Origin: CAZGIF01 sp964526045
GTDB lineage: Bacteria; Patescibacteriota; Gracilibacteria; Absconditabacterales; Absconditicoccaceae
Assembly (NCBI GenBank): GCA_964526045.1
Contig: CAZGIF010000004.1
Span: 123,356 to 187,355, forward strand
DNA: 64,000 nucleotides
Direction: 5' to 3'
Position 1 is the stretch's first letter; each line of letters begins with the position of its first letter. The notes beneath the pieces are model-generated. The model was not told the origin of the DNA, made no database searches, and was given only the letters and a program-made list of their open reading frames with translations. This document shows, in pieces, positions 57,249 through 64,000 of the stretch. A program made the position numbers and the translations under genes.

Positions 57249-57881
57249 ATGTTGAGAGAATCTATCTTGCAAAGATATACAGACGAACGCATTATCAATA
57301 CAATTGCACATGATTTTAGTATTCAACTCAAAGCAGTTTTTGGAGTTATTCGAAAACTAATACTGTTGTATGGTATGTATTATTGAGCTATTCGTTTGTG
57401 GGATCATCCGTATATTGTTCGATGAACTGCTGGAGTTGCATTCATTTTGATGATAAAATATATTATAGATTTTTTCAATCTGTATTTGGATGCGCTTGTG
57501 ATGACTGGCAAGTGAGTAAAGGTATTTGTACGAGAAAGTTTGATGGAATACAAGATGGATTTGTTTGAATGGGAGCACTTACAGGTAGTAAGTTTTGAGC
57601 AAAGAACCTTTATGGACAAACTCTTTTGAACGGGTGATATTTATATTGCACTTACCAACAATTTCGAATTTTCTTTTGATAGTGTGCATAATCCACAAAA
57701 AGCAGTACAACTACTTTTGACGATGAAAGAAAGATTCGTTTGAGGAAAACAAGAACATGAAGAATATGAACCAGAACAAGATCACACGTATGACAAAGAA
57801 AAGTTTAATGTATTGGTAGAAACCTTGGGAGAAGTTATTGTTGAATACATGGACAAAAAAAAGATTCGCGATATGCATTAG
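57249..57881 (+). CDS. Membrane protein with bacterial PH-like domain
   Basis: Length is 210 aa. Two hydrophobic segments near the N-terminus (KLILLYGMYYGAIRL, GVAFILMIKYIIDFFNLY) are followed by a beta-rich domain DALVMTGKGVKVFVRE, LQVVSFEQRT and LFGTGDIYIALTNNF, ending in a helix (NPQKAVQLLLTMKERF). This pattern resembles the bacterial PH/DUF304 family. A TTG upstream at 57171 could extend it by 26 codons. It heads a run with prepilin peptidase and def. Confidence 0.65.
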
Positions 57882-57929
57882 CTACCATTTTTTTGCTGTC
57901 GTCTTTTTGTTTTATAAAAAATTTTTTGT

Positions 57930-58817
57930 ATGATTGGTGTCTATCTGACTGCATTTTTGATTGGTATATGCTTTGGATCATTTGGTTCAGTACTTCTCAC
58001 AAGACTAGATATTCTTTCCAAAAAAAACATACAAGGCGTGTTGGTAGGACGTTCACATTGTCCATGATGCAAACACACACTCACGCGATACAATTTACTC
58101 CCATTGCTTAGTTTTTTGATACAAAAATGAAAATGTTCACATTGTACATTAACAATACCAGCTTTTTATCCTCTCTTGGAACTACTCACAGGATGTCTTG
58201 CGTGTCTGACAATTTTTTTTGTTACAACCTATTGATTTGTACCAAGTAGTTATGACATCAGCCCAATAGAAATATTTTTGACACAGTGATTTCGATTATT
58301 TTTTGGAATACAACGATTGTTTTGATTGTTATTGGTATGGGATTGCAAAACACAATTTTTGCACGAATTTATTTGGTGGGTATTGATGATAGTTGTTATT
58401 ACTTCACATGCAGTCCTTAAGCAATGAGACCTCATCAACGCACTCAAATGGATTGTGATTTTTGTATGAGTATTCACGTCATTGTATGTTTTTGCACGCG
58501 CATATGCTCGTTACAAATACAAAAGTTCTAATGTAGAATGAATTGGCATGTGAGATATTTTTTTGGCTGCTAGTATTGGAGCGATGTTTCCATATATATT
58601 GTCGGTACATGCGATTGCATTTACACCCCTCAACGCCATATCTTTGATGAGTTTATATTTGGTACTTTGTAGTTGTTTGTGAATACTTCATCGATGTTTT
58701 CTTACATATTATTACAAAAAAAAATCTGACACGGTTGCATTTTTCCCTGGAATGATAGTCGCAATGTGGTGTCTATTACTATTTTGAAAAGATATATTTT
58801 TGCTACTAGCGTGATAA
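57930..58817 (+). CDS. Prepilin peptidase (A24, PilD-like)
   Basis: Length is 295 aa and polytopic. The N-terminal cytoplasmic loop has the zinc-ribbon CPGCK (about residue 40) with CSHC (about residue 69), typical of bifunctional prepilin peptidases. GIGMGDIFLAASIGAMFP holds the second catalytic Asp in the GxGD motif near residue 207. An upstream Asp (LLLVWDCKTQF) lies where the first catalytic Asp is expected. It cleaves type IV prepilin-like leaders; no pilin gene is in the window. Its presence implies type IV pili or a related secretion system. Confidence 0.9.
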
Positions 58818-58823
58818 TACGTC

Positions 58824-59411
58824 ATGTTTTGCAGATTTCGTGTTGCAAATTTAAACAAAAATGATACAACTAACGTACAAAAAGATTTTAGGTTTACATA
58901 CTCTATGACGTGAGAATCTTGATATGATATTCAATTATGAGCTACTAATCCATTTTTGAGAACAACATGCACACCCATTGCCAAAATAAACACAGACATT
59001 TTGAACTTTGCTGAAGTACTCGTCGATATGATGTGGGAGTTAGATGGAGTATGACTTGCTGCACCTCAAATTTGAAACCCAATTAGAATGTTTGCAATCA
59101 CCTATCGGGAAAAGGGGAAAGATTGACTAGAATGTGTGTGAGATGATGTGTTTATCAATCCAACAATCATCAAAAAAAGCAAAGAGACGAGTATTGCAGA
59201 AGAGTGATGTCTTTCATTACCACAAGCTTTTGGAGATGTCGAGAGACACAAAAAAATCACTGTTACATACACTGATGTCGCTTGAGATACATTTACAAAA
59301 GATCTTTCATGATTTAACGCAAGGATTGTACAACATGAAATGGACCACTTGGACTGAATACTCTTTATAGACAAAACTGTGATAGACAAAACAACAAAAG
59401 ACAAAAAATAA
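58824..59411 (+). CDS. def: Peptide deformylase
   Basis: Length is 195 aa. It removes the N-formyl group from new proteins, acting with Fe or Zn. The three motifs are intact: GVGLAAPQIG (about residue 75), EEGCLSLP (about residue 125, metal Cys) and QHEMDHLDGILF (about residue 170, the HExxH metal ligands). About 40 extra residues precede the usual start; an internal ATG at about residue 29 is an alternative. It starts 6 nt after the prepilin peptidase stop. Confidence 0.95.
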
Positions 59412-59453
59412 TACTAAAACCTACATATTACTTTTACATTCGTACATTATGTT

Positions 59454-59789
59454 ATGGCAAGAACAAATAAAAGATGAATAGCTGCAAAAAAAGCTGTCCA
59501 AAAAAAACAAGCAGGAAGATTGAGATGAGCAAAAAGATTTGATTACCCTAAAAGAAAACTTGACCTAGAAGAAGCAAAAGAGCTAGGAGTTATCGGAGTT
59601 GTTACAAATCCTAAAGGACATGACTATCATTGGTTTATGAGATGAAGAAAAGTTTGTCGAGAAACAAGAATAAGAATTGATCCAGACGGGTACAGACTTA
59701 TTAGAACACCATCAGGAGGAACTGAAGTAGTTGAAGCACCAATGTCAGGATGGATTAGAAAAAAACTTATCAAATGAACATGATCATAA
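59454..59789 (+). CDS. Small very basic protein, unknown
   Basis: Length is 111 aa. It is extremely rich in Lys and Arg in the first 45 residues (MARTNKRGIAAKKAVQKKQ), then a beta-rich part (GVIGVVTNPKGHDYHWFMRG, RIRIDPDGYRLIRT). The basic N-terminus suggests RNA or ribosome binding, but no ribosomal-protein family is clearly matched. Several glycines are TGA. It is a plausible lineage-specific translation factor (inference). Confidence 0.55.
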
Positions 59790-59840
59790 AAAAAACACAT
59801 ACACTAAACTCATCTAAAAACTTTTACTCTGACATAGATC

Positions 59841-60404
59841 ATGTGATTAGAGTCTATTATAGATATATTCAACTTTGATCTTGTTTTTGCATCTATGATG
59901 CAAGCTTGATCATCAATACGATGATTTTTGGGTAATATGATAGTATATTATCCTCGATTTTTGGGAGTATATATTGGTTTGGTTGTACTTGTAGCTTTGG
60001 TACGTTCCATGACACAAAAGAAAATAATTGATGTAAAAAAATGATTTTATCACGAACTAGATAAAACATTTTTCAAATTCTCATTAATGATCCACAAACA
60101 TAAAACTACTATTCACGATTTTGAACAAACAGTTGCATTGGTGTATCAAAACAAACAAGACATTATAACTTCATCTCAAAAGAATTTCTTATCTGACTTG
60201 GATATGTATAAACATGATGTAGGATATTTAGAAAAACTATTGCAAGTAGATATAGTCAAACAAGAACAACGAGACACACTTTCATCGCTTCGTTGATTTG
60301 TATATAGAAGCAATGCAATGTATATGATATGTTCTTCACTGTTGTGAGTACTTACAGTATGATTGTCATATGTCCTTTTGAGTTGAAATCAAAAAACTAT
60401 CTAA
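59841..60404 (+). CDS. Membrane protein with central helical domain
   Basis: Length is 187 aa. TM helices lie near residues 35-55 (FLGVYIGLVVLVALV) and at the C-terminus (MYMICSSLLGVLTVGLSYVLL), flanking a soluble helical domain of about 100 residues (DFEQTVALVYQNKQ, VGYLEKLLQVDIVKQEQ). It resembles LemA-type architecture only loosely (one N-terminal TM and a four-helix domain). The family is not assigned. Confidence 0.55.
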
Positions 60405-60424
60405 ATAAAAAAATCTTTAGGAAA

Positions 60425-60811
60425 CTATGATGAGTCTCTTTCTTTCAAAATAACAGACATTACAATATTACCAATCATATCTGGAATTGGAGACGTAATA
60501 TCTGCAATTTCAAATTCTCAGAAAAGCGTAAAGATGTTTTTATTAGACTCTTTAAAAACTGTTCACTGTCAATTTATACTTGTATCTTCTAATCAGTGTT
60601 CTGATTCTTCACACAAAAATAAATGCTTAATTTTTTCTCCATTAGTATCAACAATTTTAACTGTAAGTTCTATTCTATTATCCTTATGTTTTAAAAGTGA
60701 AGTTTGTCATTCCATACATTGGAACATAAATCCAAAAGCATTAAGATCACTTACAAATTTATGATGCTCCGCTTCTTGTCCCGATCAATTTCTTGAAGTA
60801 TAGGATTCCAT
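60425..60811 (-). CDS. Small unknown soluble protein
   Basis: Length is 128 aa, soluble, alpha/beta. RIELTVKIVDTNGEKIKHLF and VMSVILKERD are beta strands. A Cys pair lies in FQCMEG and FLCEES. TGA glycines split it in the standard code. The start is strongly supported: a TATAAT box lies 6 nt before the ATG. No family is recognised. Confidence 0.55.
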
Positions 60812-60817
60812 TGAATT

Positions 60818-60823
60818 ATTATA
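60818..60823 (-). promoter_or_regulatory. -10 box (TATAAT), leaderless type
   Basis: A consensus TATAAT on the minus strand ends 6 nt before the ATG at 60811. Transcription would begin at or within 1-2 nt of the A of ATG, so there is no room for a ribosome-binding site. Confidence 0.55.
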
Positions 60824-60957
60824 ATATATAAAAATAAATTTTTATTACTTGAGTTATTGTTATATATCACAATATGTTTTGATAATATAAACAAAAAACG
60901 CAATTTCTCTCTAACTTACCAAAAAGTAAACAATTTCTTATGCAAAAATTTAAACTA

Positions 60958-61248
60958 CTATTGAGACAAATATTTATATCATATTGTATTAACATCTTCC
61001 TGACTCAACTCTAATGTTCAATTCGCAATTCATTCAAGTGTTGCATACGAAAGTGGTGCGATATCTCATTGCTCTATTATTTTGAAATATGAAAATAACT
61101 CAGCATTTTTAGAATATCGACACGAAAAATTTTCTTTATCATAAAAAACATTGATGATGTAGTTTGTAATAATTCTCCCTTTTCCCGTGTACATATTTAT
61201 ATCATCAGATACTGATGATATAACAACAAATGAGTGAGGTGAGGACAT
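60958..61248 (-). CDS. Small unknown protein
   Basis: Length is 96 aa with TGA as Gly. Beta strands (SFVVISSVSDDINMYTGKGR, YIINVFYDKENFSC) are followed by a helix. No motif is recognised. It ends in TAG and lies 26 nt downstream of the next small gene on the same strand. Confidence 0.45.
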
Positions 61249-61274
61249 ACTAATTATCAAAATTAAAAAATATT

Positions 61275-61565
61275 TTATAAATGAAGATTTCTATCAAAAC
61301 CTAATTGAAATTGACCAAAGTTAAAATTAATAAATTTGGCTCTACTTAACTCTATAACTAAGTTTTCTTGTTCAAATAACTCAATGTTTATTGAATCAAG
61401 AATAGATGACGTATCAGCATTATCTAAAACAGATGAAATATCTACACTACAATTTTTTAGGGATAGCTTTACTCTTTCAGTTTCTAATATTTTCAAAAGA
61501 TTTGAAGAAACATCTAAATCTATAACAACAAACCTCACCACTACCAAATTCGACAAAAAATTCAT
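61275..61565 (-). CDS. Small unknown protein
   Basis: Length is 96 aa, uninterrupted and without TGA codons. It is rich in Val/Leu/Asp/Ser beta-like strands (LVVVRFVVIDLDVSS, VKLSLKNCSVDISSV). No family is recognised. The ATG at 61565 is the first in-frame start after an upstream TAG. It may form a two-gene unit with the gene at 60958. Confidence 0.45.
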   Translation of the reverse strand: MNFLSNLVVVRFVVIDLDVSSNLLKILETERVKLSLKNCSVDISSVLDNADTSSILDSINIELFEQENLVIELSRAKFINFNFGQFQLGFDRNLHL

Positions 61566-61701
61566 TTCACATCATTCTGTTATTATTTTTCAATCTAAGA
61601 TATGAAACAATTCAAAAGAAGTCACAGCAGAACACACAGACTCTACTTCTAACACAAGAACTCACTTACGAATTATATCCACACTTCTATTCATAGATTA
61701 T

Positions 61702-61747
61702 GTATTTACAAAAAAAGTACGATAGTATCGTACGTCGTATTTACAAA
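61702..61747. repeat. Palindrome flanked by direct repeats, next to the tRNA gene
   Basis: A perfect 17-bp palindrome (GTACGATA-G-TATCGTAC, 61717-61733) is flanked on each side by a copy of GTATTTACAAA (61702-61712 and 61737-61747). The set lies 28 nt from the 3' end of the tRNA gene. It could be a protein-binding site, a recombination (attachment) site or a hairpin. The rest of the 61566-61774 gap shows nothing. Confidence 0.6.
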
Positions 61748-61774
61748 GAAATCATTGCTAATGTAGTAACAACT

Positions 61775-61848
61775 TGGGCCTGGCTGGACTTGAACCAGCG
61801 ACCAATCGGTTATGAGCCGATTGCTCTAACCAACTGAGCTACAGACCC
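61775..61848 (-). tRNA. tRNA with CAU anticodon (elongator Met or Ile2)
   Basis: The 74-nt cloverleaf on the minus strand has acceptor GGGTCTG pairing with CAGGCCC, a D arm with AGTTGGTTA, anticodon stem ATCGG/CCGAT around loop CTCATAA (anticodon CAT), and a T arm GCTGG-TTCAAGT-CCAGC. The discriminator is A and no CCA is encoded. The body resembles Ile2 (CAU modified to lysidine) as much as elongator Met; sequence alone does not decide. It is not initiator-like (the GGG:CCC anticodon-stem pairs are absent). Confidence 0.93.
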
Positions 61849-61916
61849 ACAAAACACTCAAAGCAACACTTTGTGTAACCAATATATACTTTTGAGAGAT
61901 CTAAATGCAAGAGTTT

Positions 61917-63560
61917 TTATTTTATTATGCTAGAAGCAACAGAAGTCTTTCTATCTTTGATTTTGTCTGGTCACACGTTTTTTCATATAGTAAATGTATC
62001 AACATTTAGATTATATGTTGGTATTATATTGTTTGCTCACAACAAAGATATCTGTTGACACAGTGAGACTGATCTACAAATCATCAATATGGCTTCTTTC
62101 ATGATTTGAACATCATCATATCTTGGGTCATTAGCAACTTGTTGTTTGAGTATAGCCTGTGCTTCACCAAGTTTTTGTTGTACATCAATTCATAACTCTT
62201 GTCAAACCGCTGCTCGCTTATTATACTGTGCCATAACTCATTCTTTTGAGACATTAGCAAAACTACGGTCTCTATCGACTCATGCAGTGATATCAAACTG
62301 CACTTTTGTTCAATCATTGAGATTATACAACGCATTTGTAAACTCTGCTGTTAGAGGGCTTCAATCTGTGAATTCTGCAGAATTTGGTTCAAATTTTCCT
62401 CAAGCATCAAAAATAGGCGGTGTTTCTTTTCATTTGTTTGGGTCTTTGACATCAACGATCAAAAGATGGTCTTTTCATGTATAACGTCCTCACATAGTTG
62501 CGTTTGCTTCCAATGCACCATGGTTTACAATATTCGGTTTCATATATGCTGAAAGCAATTTCAACAAACTATATGCTTTCGCATCTTGAGGAGTTAGTTT
62601 ATCAGGAGATTCCTTATACGAATCAATAATTTTATCGTAATTAGCAACATTATTTACTCAACCTGATCCAAACGATTTATTTATTTTTGATTGAATATCT
62701 TTTCGTTTTGGTCACATAACGTCTCTCATATACTCAGAACAATCTCAAAGCGTAATATCATTAGGTGATTTTTTAACACCTTCTGAATTCATATATCTAG
62801 CAATAAGTGATTTTATTTGATTAGACGATGCAGGATCATCAAAGTTATCAAATAAATCACCAAACTTCTCATGTTTGGATTCTAAAGTAACAAGTTTTGA
62901 TCATATATCTCATATAGTGCTAGAAATTGATTGTATCTTCTTAAAATGTTGCTCCTTCATGTAATTTGAAAATGAAGCTACATTTCAATCTTTTCACTCT
63001 ACAGTACCACTTGCTTTGACAAAATCGTTAATTTTATTAGAAATTCACATAATATTTAAAACACTTTCTCATTCTACTCCCAACATATCAGTAAAAGAGA
63101 CTCTCATCATTTTTACATCTCAAGATCTTCACTCTCTCATAGCCTCTTGTGCTGCTGTTGTTTCTACAACATAAGAAGCCTCTGCAGATTTTACAAAAGA
63201 ATCAAAGTTCAAATTCATCTGATCATAATGAGATTCTGATTTGATCTGTGTTGCAGATTTAGAGACATTTGCTCGCATATTCATAGTTCACTTTCAGTTC
63301 GAAAGAGCTCTAATTGTATTATCTCTCCGTTCAACAAGTTTTTGTAGATCAACAGAAGATGCTGATCATTCAGCGTTCAATAGTTTTATCTTATCTTTGA
63401 TAGCATATATTGCAGAAATATTATCCATAAGTGCATTGAGATCCTCGTTTGAATCTCACTTCTTGAGTTCATCACTCAAACTTTTGACCATAGTTTGTTC
63501 TGCTGGAGAAAGTTGATCTGGATTATACTCAATACGATTTACATCTTCTATTTGTGGCAT
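61917..63560 (-). CDS. Unknown helical protein, 547 aa
   Basis: No signal peptide or clear TM is seen. The N-terminal 250 residues are helical (SPAEQTMVKSLSDELKK, AIKDKIKLLNAEG, KLVERRDNTIRAL). The C-terminal half is mixed, with a beta-rich segment (LLIVDVKDPNKG, TPPIFDAGGKFEP, GTKVQFDITAGVDRDR) and a Gln-rich helix (QQKLGEAQAILKQQ). Many conserved-looking glycines are TGA. The family is not recognised. It is followed upstream by another small coiled-coil gene on the same strand. Confidence 0.65.
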
Positions 63561-63620
63561 GTTAGAATTTTATCATAAATATGTTTATAATTTTTAGCTT
63601 CTTTGTATCTATTCTGACTT

Positions 63621-63932
63621 TTATAAATTATCTAATAATGAATCTGCATCATTTTCCTCTTCTTCAAGTCTTTCTGCTTGTTGTATTTGTTTGACGATAC
63701 TCTGAGATTGTTGGAACAAATCAGCTTGTACATTTTTGTTTTTTTGTTGAATCTTTTGGTTCATATCTGTTATTTGTGCATAGATGCTATCCAAAATATC
63801 AACTGGGACACGTTCTGCTTGTTTTAATTCTGCCAAAATCTCTGCAAAAACTTCATGAGCTGATTGAAGCTGTTCTAGCAAGACTAATAACTTTGTTCTT
63901 TTTTGAACAGCATCAAGTGACATAAAATCCAT
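63621..63932 (-). CDS. Small coiled-coil protein, unknown
   Basis: Length is 103 aa. It is almost entirely helical with heptad-like Leu/Ile/Gln spacing (LLVLLEQLQSAHEVFAEIL, MNQKIQQKNKNVQADLFQQ) and an acidic C-terminus (LEEEENDADSLLDNL). No TGA codon occurs. It lies 60 nt upstream of the 547-aa gene and is probably co-transcribed with it; it could be its partner. Confidence 0.6.
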   Translation of the reverse strand: MDFMSLDAVQKRTKLLVLLEQLQSAHEVFAEILAELKQAERVPVDILDSIYAQITDMNQKIQQKNKNVQADLFQQSQSIVKQIQQAERLEEEENDADSLLDNL

Positions 63933-63954
63933 ATTCTTCTAATTTTATAAAATA

Positions 63955-63978
63955 GCCCTGCCGAATGGCAGGGTTTTT
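63955..63978. terminator. GC-rich terminator-like hairpin
   Basis: CCCTGCC/GGCAGGG with a GAAT loop is followed on the + side by TTTTT. It is upstream of the minus-strand coiled-coil gene, so on the minus strand it would end a transcript entering from beyond 64,000; the better T tract is on the + strand. Confidence 0.65.
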
Positions 63979-64000
63979 CGAAAGTGAAAATTTAGTATAC

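Noticed and set aside
59454..59789. First impression as ribosomal protein L27 because of the MA-basic start
   Set aside because: The body lacks the L27 conserved motifs; left as unknown.
1..64000. UGA as selenocysteine instead of glycine
   Set aside because: TGA is frequent in every gene and lies at known Gly positions, with no selenocysteine-type context; general recoding explains it.
1..64000. CRISPR array
   Set aside because: No regularly spaced direct repeats of 24-40 bp were found; the only tandem array is the 12-bp coding repeat at 53169-53342.

Overview
The window reads as a low-GC chromosome segment from a Candidate Phyla Radiation bacterium that uses genetic code 25 (UGA = glycine), the code of Absconditabacteria (SR1) and Gracilibacteria (BD1-5). 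The evidence is direct. Almost every recognisable gene is broken by TGA in the standard code. When TGA is read as Gly, full-length proteins appear with TGA at invariant glycines: the GGQ loop of release factor 1, GNSGG of an HtrA protease, EGDSAGGS of GyrB, GEAGG of IF-2 and IGG of dihydrofolate reductase. Every gene called here that ends inside the window ends in TAA or TAG. The assignment to one phylum over the other is not resolved.

Layout. 1-9.3 kb: partial thyA (-), a GH26-like protein, prfA (-), an M50 protease (-), a membrane protein, trpS-htrA, a TPR protein, and ftsX-folA. 9.3-12.7 kb: a membrane protein and VirB4-type ATPase pair (-). 12.9-20.5 kb: a small membrane protein, holB, der and infB (all -), then tig-ybaB (+). 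20.6-25.4 kb: recJ-ruvC-unknown (+), then a MoxR ATPase and a small anchored protein (-). 25.6-31.9 kb: two very large envelope proteins of unknown family; the second is a polytopic protein with an HEIQH zinc-protease motif. 32-37.5 kb: a PBP1C-like penicillin-binding protein, truD, a VanW-domain protein (-) and an SppA homologue without its catalytic serine. 37.6-43.1 kb: three consecutive lipoprotein genes and a class I/II aminotransferase. 43.2-47.5 kb: an AbiE-type toxin-antitoxin pair (-), nth and gyrB. 47.5-49.6 kb: a two-gene cassette flanked by repeated copies of the gyrB 3' end and its terminator. 49.6-57.1 kb: secF (-), a >1000-residue coiled-coil protein with an EF-hand and a collapsed 12-bp tandem repeat (100-N assembly gap), a secreted beta-helix protein, and a small Gln/Lys-rich protein (-). 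57.2-64 kb: a PH-like membrane protein, prepilin peptidase, peptide deformylase and small unknowns (+), then small unknown genes, a CAU-anticodon tRNA and two further unknown proteins (-).

How the genes fit together. Housekeeping functions are scattered: translation (prfA, trpS, infB, truD, def, tRNA), replication and repair (holB, gyrB, recJ, ruvC, nth), folate/dTMP (thyA, folA), and division or envelope (ftsX, PBP1C, SppA-like, SecF). They are interleaved with large, lineage-specific secreted, lipid-anchored and membrane proteins and a VirB4-type ATPase, a repertoire that would suit a surface-attached or host-dependent lifestyle (inference). Many genes have a TATAAT-like box only 6-13 nt before the ATG and no Shine-Dalgarno sequence, which suggests leaderless transcripts.

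There are no intergenic stretches longer than about 300 bases. No CRISPR array, rRNA or canonical transposase was seen.
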